Below, piece after piece: positions 1 to 10,179 of a stretch of 64,000 nt of DNA. Numbering within the stretch: position 1 is the first letter of the stretch; the number at the start of each line of letters is the position of its first letter. The translations under genes and the position numbers were made by a program. Where the stretch lies: assembly GCF_900078755.1 (NCBI RefSeq), contig NZ_FKIH01000005.1, one strand, 5' to 3'. Below the pieces are notes generated by a model. The model made no database searches and was not told the DNA's origin. It worked only from the letters and a program-made list of their open reading frames with translations. This DNA is from Ichthyocystis sparus. GTDB taxonomy: Bacteria > Pseudomonadota > Gammaproteobacteria > Burkholderiales > 2013Ark19i.

Positions 1-126
1 TCAGCAAAATCCATTCAAAGTGTAACGAAATCGTCACTCAAACCCATTATTACCAAGATTACATGGATTACTAGCAAAAAAACATACTAAAATAGTCGGC
101 TCTAGACAGTACTTGGGAGAATTTCT

Positions 127-2805
127 ATGATTGACCCGCTTTGTGATGCACTGCTTAAAGGTGACTCAGATCCTGAGGAATTAAGGGAGTGGGTCTGTGC
201 CTTGCGTGCGGTCATAGAACACATGGGACCAAAGCGTGCACAAGATATTATAGAAAAGTTAATAGAGTACGTGCAGCACCGCAGTATAAATGTAATTAAT
301 ACCAATACACCATACAAAAATACAATACCAGCTGAAGAATCTGTACCATACCCAGGAGACCTTGAGCTAGAAAACTCCATCACTCAGGCCATACGTTGGA
401 ATGCCACCATGATTGTTGCTAGAGCAAATCATATGGATGGCAGCATAGGCGGGCATATTTCCACATTTGCATCAGCATGCCTGCTTTATGAAGTGGGTTT
501 TCATCATTTCTGGAAAGCACCGCACGATAATTGCCGAGGAGATGCCGTATATATACAAGGTCACTCCAGTCCTGGAATTTATGCACGTGCCTTCTTAGAA
601 GGAAGAATATCTGAGCAACAGTTGCAACTTTTCCGACAAGACACTGTGGGTGGGCTCCCTTCTTATCCACACCCATACCTTATGCCTAATTTTTGGCAAT
701 ATCCAACTGTATCCATGGGCTTAGGTCCGTTATGTGCGGTGCATCATGCAAGATTCAACCGCTACTTGATGTCAAGAGGACTTATATCGGAAGACAAAAG
801 CCATGTATGGGCCCTTCTGGGCGATGGGGAAATGGATGAGCCAGAATCTACGTCTGCGATCTCCATGGCAGCTCGTTACCAATTGGATAATCTTACATTT
901 GTAATTAACTGTAATTTGCAAAGACTAGATGGGCCTGTGCGAGGAAACGGCAAAGTAATACAAGAACTGGAATCAATGTTCAATGGAGCTAAATGGAATG
1001 TAATTAAAAACATTTGGGGATCATCCTGGGATGAACTGTTTGATGAAACTTCTATTGCAACTCAACTAGCAGAAATAATGATGTCATGTGTGGACGGTGA
1101 TTACCAAACATTTAGCTCTAGGGGAGCGGAGTACTTAAAGGAAAAATTCTTTAGTAGAAATCAAAAGCTTAGGGAATTTATTGAACTTTGGCCTATAGAA
1201 AAAATATCACAATTGAATCTAGGTGGTCATGATCCTACAAAGATATATAATTCTTACCTAAGAGCCCTAAATACAAAAGGTAAGCCATCTGTAATTTTGG
1301 CAAAAACAGTCAAGGGATACAATCTAGGTAAGGAGGGTGAAGCACAAAATACAGCTCACAATCAGAAAAAAATTTCCCTAGAGCACCTTAAAGAACTAAG
1401 GGAAAAATGGAATATACAACTATCAGATAAAGAAGTTGAAAATTATTCATTCTACCCCTTGAATAAAAAATCTAAGGAGTACCTATACCTTATAGGAAGA
1501 AGAGAAAAACTTCATGGATTCATTCCTCAACGTAATACGGAAGCACAGTCACTAAAAGCACCAGATATGTCGGTATTTCAATCTCTTTGTAAAAGCTCAG
1601 ATGACCGGACATTATCCACGACAATGGTTTTCGTTAGAGCTTTAGGAATACTACTTAGGCAAAAGGAAATAGCAAAATTCCTCGTTCCCATAGTACCAGA
1701 TGAAGCACGAACATTCGGAATGGAGGGCCTGTACAGGCAGATAGGTATTTGGTCAAATAAGGAGCAAAATTACACTCCACCAGATGCAGAACAGCTCGTA
1801 TGGTACAGAGAAGATAAGAAAGGTCAGTTAATAGAGGAAGGGATAAACGAGGCAGGTTCCGTTGCAACATGGATTGCAGCAGGCAACAGCTATGCACAGC
1901 ATGGGCTACCAATGATACCTATGTACATATTTTACTCTATTTTCGGCATGCAACGTACTGGAGATCTTTTTTGGATGGCTGGAGATATCCTAGCTAGGGG
2001 ATTCTTATTCGGCGCTACATCCGGTAGAACTACATTGAATGGAGAGGGATTACAACACGAAGACGGACACAGCCACGTAATTGCGACTACTCTTCCTAAT
2101 TGTAAGAGCTATGATCCAACATTCTCCTACGAGCTATGCACATTAATACATAATGGAATCAAAGAGATGTATGAAGAACAGAAAAACGTTCACTACTACA
2201 TAACATTGATGAACGAAAATTATGCCCATCCTGAAATGCCAGAAGGCTCAGCGGAGGATATTATAAAAGGAATGTATTTATTTGATAAACCAAATAAAGA
2301 TACTACCGATCTTTGTGTGCAACTAATTGGCTGCGGATCAATATTCATTGAAATAATGGAGGCAAGAGAACTTTTAAACAGGGACTGGAGTGTAGATACG
2401 GTGCTTTGGAGCTGTCCTTCCCTAACTGAGATAGCAAGGCAGGGACAGGAGTGTTGCAGGATAAATTATCTACACCCAGATAAGCCAAGGGTAACACCGT
2501 TCGTCACAGAGAAATTGTCAAAATACAACGCTCCTGTACTGGCTGCAACTGATTACATGCGCTCCTATGCGGAACAAATCAGACCGTTTGTTCCGCATAC
2601 GTACCTAACCTTAGGCACAGATGGATACGGAAGATCTGGGACCAGAGAGCAACTGCGTCATTTTTTTGAAGTAGACAGACATTGGATCACTGTATACTCG
2701 CTGTCATTGTTATGTAGGGAGAACAAGATCGAAGCTTCTAAAGTAATTGAGGCTTGCAGAAAATATAACCTCCCTGTAAACGACGTTGCGCCGTGGCGTA
2801 GGTAA
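127..2805 (+). CDS. aceE: Pyruvate dehydrogenase E1 component (homodimeric type)
   Basis: This is the thiamine-diphosphate-dependent E1 that decarboxylates pyruvate and acetylates the lipoyl group of E2 in the pyruvate dehydrogenase complex. The 892-residue length matches the homodimeric gamma/betaproteobacterial type (about 890), not the alpha/beta split type. Visible landmarks are the ThDP-binding GDGEMDEPES near residues 232-241, NCNLQRLDGPV shortly after, and NTAHNQKK near residue 408, whose His is the counterpart of the catalytic loop His407 of E. coli. The ATG start is preceded by GGGAGA about six bases upstream. aceF follows after 25 bases, so the two are probably co-transcribed. The E3 gene (lpd) is not in this operon; it lies at 18-20 kb on the other strand. 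Confidence 0.97.
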   Translation: MIDPLCDALLKGDSDPEELREWVCALRAVIEHMGPKRAQDIIEKLIEYVQHRSINVINTNTPYKNTIPAEESVPYPGDLELENSITQAIRWNATMIVARANHMDGSIGGHISTFASACLLYEVGFHHFWKAPHDNCRGDAVYIQGHSSPGIYARAFLEGRISEQQLQLFRQDTVGGLPSYPHPYLMPNFWQYPTVSMGLGPLCAVHHARFNRYLMSRGLISEDKSHVWALLGDGEMDEPESTSAISMAARYQLDNLTFVINCNLQRLDGPVRGNGKVIQELESMFNGAKWNVIKNIWGSSWDELFDETSIATQLAEIMMSCVDGDYQTFSSRGAEYLKEKFFSRNQKLREFIELWPIEKISQLNLGGHDPTKIYNSYLRALNTKGKPSVILAKTVKGYNLGKEGEAQNTAHNQKKISLEHLKELREKWNIQLSDKEVENYSFYPLNKKSKEYLYLIGRREKLHGFIPQRNTEAQSLKAPDMSVFQSLCKSSDDRTLSTTMVFVRALGILLRQKEIAKFLVPIVPDEARTFGMEGLYRQIGIWSNKEQNYTPPDAEQLVWYREDKKGQLIEEGINEAGSVATWIAAGNSYAQHGLPMIPMYIFYSIFGMQRTGDLFWMAGDILARGFLFGATSGRTTLNGEGLQHEDGHSHVIATTLPNCKSYDPTFSYELCTLIHNGIKEMYEEQKNVHYYITLMNENYAHPEMPEGSAEDIIKGMYLFDKPNKDTTDLCVQLIGCGSIFIEIMEARELLNRDWSVDTVLWSCPSLTEIARQGQECCRINYLHPDKPRVTPFVTEKLSKYNAPVLAATDYMRSYAEQIRPFVPHTYLTLGTDGYGRSGTREQLRHFFEVDRHWITVYSLSLLCRENKIEASKVIEACRKYNLPVNDVAPWRR

Positions 2806-2830
2806 AAAATCACAGAAAGGACAGAATGTA

Positions 2831-4045
2831 ATGTCGCAAGCAAGAGATATCATCGTTCCAGCTATAGGTGACTACCTTGATCTACCAGTAATAGAAGTGC
2901 TCGTCTTTGCTGGAGATCGTGTAGAGGATGGACAATCCATACTAGTACTAGAATCCGAAAAAGCTACTATAGAAATTCCATCTCCCGTAAGCGGCATTAT
3001 TGAGAGTATCAGTGTATCAGTTGGCGACAAAATCTCTGCAGGTGTCTGCATAGGCAAAATAAAGCAGTCTCCTGGTGATGTGACGCAGGAAAATACCGCT
3101 GAAAAAAGTGAGGTTGTGTCTACTAAAACTGATGCTTCATATACGTCGTCCCCTACAACAACATCATCTTCTGCAATTAGCTCAGGACCATCATCAGACA
3201 CTAATCTACCTTATGCTTCTCCAGCAGTTCGTCAAATTGCTAGAGACAGAAATGTTGATTTGAAAACAGTTCAGGGAACTGGGAAAAACGGTAGAATTAC
3301 AAAGGAAGATATAGAAAATTACTCAACCAAAGCAAAGCCAACCCACTCTAGTAGTGAAAGTACGCGCGTCAAACTAACAAAGATAAAACAACTATCATCT
3401 GAGTTCCTGGAAAAGAGCTGGACAACCATACCGCATGTAACGAGCTTTGAGGATGCAGATATAACAGAACTTGAGGAATTTCGTAAATATTTAAACCAGA
3501 AACATAAGGCAGACAATATAAAACTCACGTTGTTATCATTTCTGGTGAGGGTTTGTGTCTTAGCCCTAAGGGAATTTCCTACTCTAAACTCATCTCTGGA
3601 CGGAAATGAATTAATACTCAAGCGAAACTATAACATAGGGATAGTGGTTGATACACCTCAGGGATTAGTAATACCATCGATTAAAAATGCTGATCAGTAT
3701 GGGATTATTGACATAAGCAAAGAAATATCTCGTCTTTCAGAAAAGGCGCGCAATGGAAGAATAGCTCCTTCTGATATGGAAAATGGAACCTTTTCCATAT
3801 CCTCCTTAGGAGGAACAGGAGGGGGGACATACTTCACCCCCATTATAAGGGCGCCTGAAGTAGCCATACTGGGAGTTTGTCGTTCAAAAATAAAACCCGT
3901 ATGGGACGGACAATCATTCCAACCGAGACTAGTTCTACCGCTGTCATTGTCCTGGGATCACAGGGTCGTTGATGGGGTTCTAGCAACAAAGTTCAATTTA
4001 TTTGTTAAAGAGCTATTAGAAGACCTAAAATTGACAATCCTGTAA
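2831..4045 (+). CDS. aceF: Dihydrolipoyllysine acetyltransferase (PDH E2)
   Basis: This is the E2 core of pyruvate dehydrogenase; it transfers the acetyl group from lipoyl-lysine to CoA. It has one N-terminal lipoyl domain (lipoylated Lys44 in ESEKAT), a Ser/Thr-rich linker near 85-125, a peripheral-subunit-binding domain near 128-165 (YASPAVRQIAR to ITKEDIENY), and a catalytic domain ending in DHRVVDG near residue 377. Many betaproteobacterial and E. coli E2s carry two or three lipoyl domains, so this 404-residue form is a short version. The ATG at 2831 is chosen because AAAGGA lies nine bases upstream and the protein then begins at the lipoyl domain; an in-frame ATG at 2786 lies inside aceE and would add 15 unrelated residues. 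Confidence 0.96.
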   Translation: MSQARDIIVPAIGDYLDLPVIEVLVFAGDRVEDGQSILVLESEKATIEIPSPVSGIIESISVSVGDKISAGVCIGKIKQSPGDVTQENTAEKSEVVSTKTDASYTSSPTTTSSSAISSGPSSDTNLPYASPAVRQIARDRNVDLKTVQGTGKNGRITKEDIENYSTKAKPTHSSSESTRVKLTKIKQLSSEFLEKSWTTIPHVTSFEDADITELEEFRKYLNQKHKADNIKLTLLSFLVRVCVLALREFPTLNSSLDGNELILKRNYNIGIVVDTPQGLVIPSIKNADQYGIIDISKEISRLSEKARNGRIAPSDMENGTFSISSLGGTGGGTYFTPIIRAPEVAILGVCRSKIKPVWDGQSFQPRLVLPLSLSWDHRVVDGVLATKFNLFVKELLEDLKLTIL

Positions 4046-4209
4046 AGCATCTTTTTGTACATAAACAACAAATCGTGACAAAAACTTGCTAAAAAATAAC
4101 ATTCGTAGGATCATTGCAGCAATGCTTGGAGCAACTTTGTTAGTTGCAGCATGCAGCATTGTGATTACGGAGTTGATATGCTCCTTATTATTGATCCGGA
4201 GGTAACGGT

Positions 4210-4908
4210 ATGAAATTTTCTCGTAAAGCGCTGTTGATTGCTTTGGGTGCTTTCGCTGCAGCTCAAGCACAGGCAATGATGCAGAATGGCAGTAGCAGTG
4301 CCTCAAGCGACAGCAATTCTTTTTATGTTGGTGGTAGCTACGTGCGTGCTATGTACAACATAGATGAACCTCAGCAAAACAAGTTCGCCATGGCCAATCT
4401 TCCTGCTGGAAACACTGCAGAAGGCAGCTTCTCCTCTGAAGATAACGGCTACGAAATACACGCTGGCTACATGTTTGTTCCCAATTTTGGCGTTGAAATT
4501 GGTTATTCTGATTTTGGTAAATTTACCCAAAATCTCAAAATCACTACCACTGCTAGCTCGACTACGAACAAGGCCTCATATGAGTTAGCAACCACAGCAT
4601 TCACGGCTAGCTTGGTTGGTGCTTATCAATTGGAGGGTGGTTTGTCAGTGTTTGGTCGTTTGTCAGGCATGTATACGACTACTAAGCCAACGTTTGAATC
4701 GACCGGTGTTATAACTGACTCTGTATACACCAAAAGCGAGTACAACAAGTTTGTTCCCGGTGCAGGAATTGGCGCTGCCTTCAATGTCAATGATCAATTC
4801 CGCATTCGTGCTGAGTTTGATTACTGGTATCAGCCGACTGATAACAACCTCATCGCTGTTAAGGATCTCAAAAACATTGTTGTTGGTGCCGATGTTTCCT
4901 TCTATTAA
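4210..4908 (+). CDS. Outer-membrane beta-barrel protein (OmpA-like/OMP_b-brl type)
   Basis: A 232-residue surface protein. It has a classical signal peptide of about 22 residues ending AQAQA before MMQNG, then a Ser-rich start, then alternating amphipathic strands (FYVGGSYV, YEIHAGYMF, FGVEIGYSDFG, FTASLVGAYQL, LSVFGRLSGMY, FRIRAEFDYWY) and a terminal VGADVSFY, the C-terminal aromatic signature recognised by the BAM machinery. The strand count fits an eight-stranded barrel like the OmpA N-domain or opacity-type porins. A strong GGAGGT lies upstream of the ATG, and a rho-independent terminator follows, suggesting a highly expressed monocistronic gene. Ligand and function cannot be read from sequence; adhesion or a structural role are guesses. 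Confidence 0.88.
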   Translation: MKFSRKALLIALGAFAAAQAQAMMQNGSSSASSDSNSFYVGGSYVRAMYNIDEPQQNKFAMANLPAGNTAEGSFSSEDNGYEIHAGYMFVPNFGVEIGYSDFGKFTQNLKITTTASSTTNKASYELATTAFTASLVGAYQLEGGLSVFGRLSGMYTTTKPTFESTGVITDSVYTKSEYNKFVPGAGIGAAFNVNDQFRIRAEFDYWYQPTDNNLIAVKDLKNIVVGADVSFY

Positions 4909-4929
4909 GCTGAAACTGGCATCTTTGGA

Positions 4930-4958
4930 AATGGACCCTTTGTGGGTCCATTTTTTTT
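4930..4958 (+). terminator. Rho-independent terminator after the outer-membrane protein gene
   Basis: A stem of about nine base pairs (AATGGACCC / GGGTCCATT) closes a TTTGT loop and runs into an eight-T tract, 22 bases after the stop codon. The T tract abuts an in-frame ATG at 4959, which argues against that ATG being the glnS start. Confidence 0.9.
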
Positions 4959-4997
4959 ATGCTACGATCCGAGCTAGTTCAAACTAGATACACATTA

Positions 4998-6692
4998 ATG
5001 CCAGACGAAAATACTCCTCCCGATCCAGAATATAAAAGCTTCATACAAAAAATTATGGATGAAGATATCAAAGCTGGATTAACCAGAATCGTCACCAGAT
5101 TCCCTCCTGAACCAAATGGCTATTTGCATATAGGACATGCAAAATCGATCCACTTAAACTTCTCACTGGCTAAAATGTACGCGGGAGTATGCCATCTTCG
5201 TTTTGACGACACCAACCCTAGCAAAGAGAGCAATGAATTTATCAACTCTCTAAGAGAAAGCCTATCATGGCTAGGATATGACCCTAAAGAACACATTTAC
5301 TACGCTTCTAGTTACTTTGAAAAAATGTATGAGTTTGCAGAGTACTTCATTAAAGAAGGATTAGCATACGTAGACTCACAGTCAATCGATGAAATACGGA
5401 TACAAAGGGGAACATTAACCCAGGCTGGCACTGAAAGCGTTTTTCGAACTCAGGATATTGATACAAACCTTAAGAATTTTCGGAATATGAGAAATGGATT
5501 GTTCCCCGATGGTTCTCATGTACTACGCTTAAAAATTGACATGACATCGCCAAACATTAATATGCGTGATCCTGTCATTTACAGGATTAAGCACTCGACT
5601 CATCATAAAGTTGGTAATAGTTGGTGCATATACCCGTTGTACGATTATGCTCACTGCATATCTGATGCAATAGAAGGAATTACACATTCTTTATGTACAT
5701 TAGAGTTTCAGGATCATCGTCCTTTGTACGATTGGATTCTAGCCCACCTAAAAAAAGCAGGGTTCTTTAGCCAATTGCCTCGTCAAATTGAGTTTTCTCG
5801 CCTAAACGTAACTCACTGCGTAACATCAAAGAGAAAATTACAACAGCTTGTAACGCAGAAAATTGTGGATGGGTGGGATGACCCTCGTCTTCCAACGCTG
5901 CATGGACTAAGACGCCGCGGTTTTACTCCAGAATCTATAAAGGACTTTTGCCAGAGGATTGGAATTACCAAAGCAAACAACTGGGTTGAGTACTCATATC
6001 TGGAGGAATGCCTACGAGAACAGCTGAATAGAGAATCACAACGGAGAATAGCAATTATAGACCCTATTAGGGTAATCATAACAAACTACCCGCCACACAT
6101 AAAAGAAGAGGTATGCCACGCTTCAAACCATCCATTAGTAGAGTCTATGGGGCAAAGGGAAGCATTTTTTGGACGTAATATTTTTATAGAAAAATCTGAC
6201 TTCATGTTAAACCCATCACCTGGATTTTTTCGTCTAAGCATAGGTAAAATGGTACGTTTAAGATATGCATATATAATCATGTGCGATGAAGTAATGTGCG
6301 ATGAACATGGTAATCCGGTCACGTTACTGTGTAGATATTTGAAGGATACAAAATCTGGTCATGGCAGTGATGTAAAGGTAAAGGGTAATATACACTGGCT
6401 GAATGCGAATCATGTCCTTCCTGCAGAAGTACGCCTGTACGATCATCTTTTTTGTGCAGATCAACCGGTAGATGATCTGGAGAATCTGCAGATAAACAAA
6501 GACTCGTTGATTGTGTGTAAAGGACTGGTGGAACGGGCGCTTGGGAGCAGTATTCAAGAGGAGAGATTCCAGTTTGAACGCTTGGGGTACTTTGTTGCTG
6601 ATAGACACAACCACATACCTAATAAAAAATTGTGTTTTAATAGGATAGTTTCGCTAAAATCGTCAAAAGATAAGAGAGCCGTTTCAACTTAG
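4998..6692 (+). CDS. glnS: Glutaminyl-tRNA synthetase
   Basis: A class I aminoacyl-tRNA synthetase that charges tRNA-Gln. The sequence shows RFPPEPNGYLHIGHAKS with the HIGH signature at residues 44-47, RFDDTNP soon after, THSLCTLEFQD in the catalytic core, and a KMSKS-equivalent SKRKL near residue 277, followed by the anticodon-binding beta-barrels. At 564 residues it is close to E. coli GlnRS (554). Its presence implies direct glutaminylation rather than sole reliance on GatCAB. The start at 4998 (MPDENTPP) is preferred because an upstream in-frame ATG at 4959 sits at the end of a terminator T tract; neither has a strong ribosome binding site. Confidence 0.96.
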   Translation: MPDENTPPDPEYKSFIQKIMDEDIKAGLTRIVTRFPPEPNGYLHIGHAKSIHLNFSLAKMYAGVCHLRFDDTNPSKESNEFINSLRESLSWLGYDPKEHIYYASSYFEKMYEFAEYFIKEGLAYVDSQSIDEIRIQRGTLTQAGTESVFRTQDIDTNLKNFRNMRNGLFPDGSHVLRLKIDMTSPNINMRDPVIYRIKHSTHHKVGNSWCIYPLYDYAHCISDAIEGITHSLCTLEFQDHRPLYDWILAHLKKAGFFSQLPRQIEFSRLNVTHCVTSKRKLQQLVTQKIVDGWDDPRLPTLHGLRRRGFTPESIKDFCQRIGITKANNWVEYSYLEECLREQLNRESQRRIAIIDPIRVIITNYPPHIKEEVCHASNHPLVESMGQREAFFGRNIFIEKSDFMLNPSPGFFRLSIGKMVRLRYAYIIMCDEVMCDEHGNPVTLLCRYLKDTKSGHGSDVKVKGNIHWLNANHVLPAEVRLYDHLFCADQPVDDLENLQINKDSLIVCKGLVERALGSSIQEERFQFERLGYFVADRHNHIPNKKLCFNRIVSLKSSKDKRAVST

Positions 6693-6801
6693 CAATAGAG
6701 AGAAAATATTGGCAGCAGGCGCCTTATTTGGCAGCAGCACCTTATTTTTTTATATATAAAGTACGTATCATCCTTACAAATCGGAAATTATGAGGGGCTG
6801 T

Positions 6802-8736
6802 ATGTCAGCAAAAGTCAGCCAATTAACACCTAGAGCAATTATCTTAGGCATATTCTTGGCAGTCGTGATGGCAAGTGCTAACGCGTACCTTGGATTGTTT
6901 GCTGGGCAAACGGTAGCGGCATCTATACCTGCTTCAGTAATATCGATAGCAATACTTCGCATGTTTAAGGATAGCAATATACTCGAGAACAACATCGTAC
7001 AAACTGCAGCATCAGCTGGGGAAGCGATAGCAAGTGGAGCAATATTTACGATACCAGCTTTAGTGCTCATGGGGCACTGGAAAACTTTTGATTACTGGTG
7101 GGTTGTAGCGATATGTGGCATGGGTGGTATCTTGGGTGTTGCTTTTTCAACGCCGCTACGTCGTATCTTGGTAATTGAGGAAAAGTTGCCGTTCCCGGAA
7201 GGACTGGCGACTGCGGAGGTTCTCAAATCTGGAGATAAAAAGGGAAAATCTGTTTCTGTATTGATTCTAACCGCTCTTGCTAGTGCTCTAGCAAAGTTCT
7301 GTGAAAGTGGTCTACGATTATGGACAGGCACTGCCCAAATAGCACACATTTTTGGTAATTATTTATTTTTCTTTGGTATGTATGTATCTCCAGCCCTCAT
7401 GGGGGTTGGTTTTATAATCGAATTAAACATATGCATGAATGTTTTCATTGGTGGTGTACTAAACTGGATGGTAGCTATACCGTTATATTACAGTCATTAT
7501 GTAGCCGGTAACCTTGCAAGTATAGGATTGAGCGAGAACGCCTCGCCTATATCTATAGCGTATGCAATCTGGTCAGAAAAAATGCGTTTCCTTGGGGTAG
7601 GAGGAATGATAGTAGGTGGTGTATGGACTATTATTTCTTTGGTGCCTCCAATCTATCGTGGTGTTTTGCAAGCGAAAAAAGTTTATAAGATTAATAGAAC
7701 AAATCCAGCAGACATACCGGATACTGCTAAAGATTTACCTATGAAGTGGGTTCTTATAGCTACTTTGGTATCCCTTATTCCGATATTCGTAATTTACTTC
7801 AACATTGTTCATTCGTACTTTGTTGCAGCGATAATGACCGTTACTATGGTTGTAACTGGATTCCTATTTTGCTGTGTTGCTGGATACATGGCTGGAGTAA
7901 TTGGCTCAAGCAACAGTCCTATTTCCGGAGTTACTCTTTCAACATTGCTAATTTCTGCTTTTGTGCTTCTGCTTCTTTTGGGACCTGGAAACGTTGATGG
8001 ACCTGTTGCAGCCATCATGATTGGGTCTGTGGTTTGCTGTGCCACTAGTATAGCTGGTGAAAACCTACAGGACCTTAAGGCAGGATATATTTTGGGAGCA
8101 ACTCCCTGGAAACAGCAGGTCATGATGTCTGTTGGTGTTTTATCATCTGTACTCGTCATCGCTCCGATACTAAACCTGCTACTCCAGGCTTATGGAATTG
8201 GGGCCCCGACTCTTGAACATCCAAATGCCCTTCCAGCCCCTCAAGCGGTACTTATGATGTCTGTAGCCACTGGGGTATTTGGCAAAGGCCTGCCATGGGG
8301 AATCATATCCATTGGAGGCATTATAGCAATAGCAATAGGTATGATAGACATCTTGCTCAAAAGGAGAAATTCGCGTTGGAGAGCAGGCATTTTGTCGGTA
8401 TCTGTAGGATTATATCTACCATTTGAGGTATCTGTACCAGCGCTTATAGGCGGATTAATAAATGAGTTTGTGCGTATCAAGATGAAAAAGAAAAATATGG
8501 ATCCTGCTGCTGGTATAGGTTTGGGCTTACTTGTTTCGGCAGGGTTCGTAACTGGTGAAGCTTTGATAGGTATCATGACTGCCATACCTATTGTTGCTTT
8601 TGGAGATAGCAACATCCTGGCAGTCTCCAAAACACCATTAGGGGGACAATGGGCTGGAGCAATCGTATTTGCTGCTATTGGGTACCTCCTGTGGCACTAT
8701 TCGTCACGAAATTACAAGGAAGATGGTGAAGAATAA
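6802..8736 (+). CDS. OPT family oligopeptide transporter
   Basis: A polytopic inner-membrane protein of about 644 residues with roughly 14-16 hydrophobic segments, predicted to take up small peptides or peptide-like chelates by secondary transport. Family hallmarks are the N-terminal SQLTPRAIILG, the conserved NIVQTAASAGEAIASG stretch near residue 60, and GEALIG near the C-terminus. Peptide uptake would suit an organism living inside host cells (inference). AGGGG lies four bases before the ATG at 6802; an in-frame ATG at 6790 is an alternative. It stands alone between glnS and the convergent queD. Confidence 0.9.
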   Translation: MSAKVSQLTPRAIILGIFLAVVMASANAYLGLFAGQTVAASIPASVISIAILRMFKDSNILENNIVQTAASAGEAIASGAIFTIPALVLMGHWKTFDYWWVVAICGMGGILGVAFSTPLRRILVIEEKLPFPEGLATAEVLKSGDKKGKSVSVLILTALASALAKFCESGLRLWTGTAQIAHIFGNYLFFFGMYVSPALMGVGFIIELNICMNVFIGGVLNWMVAIPLYYSHYVAGNLASIGLSENASPISIAYAIWSEKMRFLGVGGMIVGGVWTIISLVPPIYRGVLQAKKVYKINRTNPADIPDTAKDLPMKWVLIATLVSLIPIFVIYFNIVHSYFVAAIMTVTMVVTGFLFCCVAGYMAGVIGSSNSPISGVTLSTLLISAFVLLLLLGPGNVDGPVAAIMIGSVVCCATSIAGENLQDLKAGYILGATPWKQQVMMSVGVLSSVLVIAPILNLLLQAYGIGAPTLEHPNALPAPQAVLMMSVATGVFGKGLPWGIISIGGIIAIAIGMIDILLKRRNSRWRAGILSVSVGLYLPFEVSVPALIGGLINEFVRIKMKKKNMDPAAGIGLGLLVSAGFVTGEALIGIMTAIPIVAFGDSNILAVSKTPLGGQWAGAIVFAAIGYLLWHYSSRNYKEDGEE

Positions 8737-8777
8737 ATGCTATCCACTACATATAGTCACAAACATTAGAGTTAGGG

Positions 8778-9251
8778 TCAGCTTGGGGAAGTAATGTCTG
8801 CCCAGCAGTTTGGTGTTTCGTACAGCCTGACCTTGTTTAGAAACAAGCTGTTTTTATATTCAACTCTAAGCACATCCTGCAAGCAACGAAACGCCGTTGC
8901 TGCCAAATTTTCCACTGTAGGTGGTTGATCCAGGACAACTGTCTTGTGACCTGGTATTTTCTTCAAAAAATCTAAGACAAAATCGTCTTTGTAGACAAGA
9001 AATGCGTGGTCCCATTTATCAATAATATGTTCATGGGCCAATTTTTGTATAGCCTGAAAGTCAATAACCATCCCGTTATCAGAACGCGACTCCTCTACCA
9101 CCAAAGGACCGGATATAGTAATTTCCAAAGCATATCTGTGGCCATGAATATTACAGCACTGTCCGTTATGGTGTGGCACCCTGTGCCCGGCATCAAACTC
9201 CATTCGCCTAGTAACTTCAAAGCTGGGCACAAAAAGTCTACTTTCCTTCAT
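8778..9251 (-). CDS. queD: 6-carboxy-5,6,7,8-tetrahydropterin synthase (QueD/PTPS family)
   Basis: It converts dihydroneopterin triphosphate to 6-carboxytetrahydropterin, the second step to the 7-deazaguanine precursor of queuosine. Zinc ligands are visible as His23 in DAGHRVPHH and the pair His36/His38 in CCNIHGHRY, with the catalytic Cys at 32 or 33, the same spacing as E. coli QueD. At 157 residues it is somewhat longer than E. coli QueD (about 120), mainly in the middle. Its ATG overlaps the queE stop as ATGA, so the two are translationally coupled. The substrate would come from FolE2 encoded at 11.4 kb. Confidence 0.92.
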   Translation of the reverse strand: MKESRLFVPSFEVTRRMEFDAGHRVPHHNGQCCNIHGHRYALEITISGPLVVEESRSDNGMVIDFQAIQKLAHEHIIDKWDHAFLVYKDDFVLDFLKKIPGHKTVVLDQPPTVENLAATAFRCLQDVLRVEYKNSLFLNKVRLYETPNCWADITSPS

Positions 9252-9886
9252 GATATACCCAAAAACTTATGCAACTGAACACTAAGATGCCATTTAGGAT
9301 TTCGCTTGCAGTAAGAAATAGCGAGCATAGTATTCTTTTTTAAGTCCGGTCCGTCCATAGGCTGAACGAAAAAATGATCAAATTTTAATCCTTCATAGTA
9401 GGAAAAATCTTGTCCATACTGGGGGAATACTACTTTTAATTCATTTCCACACAATAGATTAAGCGGAGCCTGTGCCTTAGGACTGACACAAATCCAATCT
9501 AAATTGCAATCAGGGACGATTGTCCCATTGGTCTCAACGGCAACAAACGCTTCCTCATCATGTAAAGCATCTATTAGTAATTGATCAACTTGCAAGAGTG
9601 GCTCCCCACCAGTCAATACTACAAAAAATTCTCTCCTATCATCACGCAATGGCCAATAAGAGGCAATACGACGAGACAACTCTACTTCTGAGGAAAAGCT
9701 ACCACCTCCTTCTCCAAAAGGCAAAACAAAATCAGTATCACAAAATTGGCAAATAGCATCCTTCCGCTTTACTTCCTGGCCTGACCAAAGATTACAGCCT
9801 ACAAACCTGCAAAACACAGCCGGCCTACCGGAATTAAAACCTTCACCTTGGAGAGTATAAAATATCTCTTTCACATGGTAAGTCAT
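9248..9886 (-). CDS. queE: 7-carboxy-7-deazaguanine synthase (radical SAM)
   Basis: A radical-SAM enzyme that contracts the pterin ring to 7-carboxy-7-deazaguanine in queuosine synthesis, working directly after QueD. The N-terminus is typical (VKEIFYTLQGEG), as are LTGGEPLLQ and VETNGT. The cluster-binding cysteines are Cys31, Cys46 and Cys49, spaced C-x14-C-x2-C, the unusual pattern known from Burkholderia QueE rather than the standard C-x3-C-x2-C. The start at 9886 (MTYHVKEI) fits the family; upstream in-frame starts would add 13 residues with no homology. It is the first gene of queE-queD, divergent from the tRNA-Thr gene. Confidence 0.93.
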   Translation of the reverse strand: MTYHVKEIFYTLQGEGFNSGRPAVFCRFVGCNLWSGQEVKRKDAICQFCDTDFVLPFGEGGGSFSSEVELSRRIASYWPLRDDRREFFVVLTGGEPLLQVDQLLIDALHDEEAFVAVETNGTIVPDCNLDWICVSPKAQAPLNLLCGNELKVVFPQYGQDFSYYEGLKFDHFFVQPMDGPDLKKNTMLAISYCKRNPKWHLSVQLHKFLGIS

Positions 9887-10000
9887 GAATCCACACTTAA
9901 ATAAACCAAGGAGACAGCATAACAAACGGCCAGCATTGCAACAAAACTTTTAGTCATCTTTAAATAGGATAAAAAGTAATGAAGCCAACCACAAAATAGT

Positions 10001-10008
10001 GGATAATA
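10001..10008 (+). promoter_or_regulatory. Possible -10 element for the tRNA-Thr gene
   Basis: GGATAATA contains GATAAT centred about 13 bases before the mature tRNA 5' end. No convincing -35 hexamer is visible at the right distance, so this is only a weak suggestion. Confidence 0.25.
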
Positions 10009-10017
10009 TTTGTCCTA

Positions 10018-10090
<73 letters not shown>

Positions 10091-10179
10091 TTATTGTTCA
10101 TCCAATTAGCTTGGTAGTACTGGATGCTGCGATGTTTTGTAGTAATGGTAGCTTCTTAAATTTAACAGGAGGAATTGCT

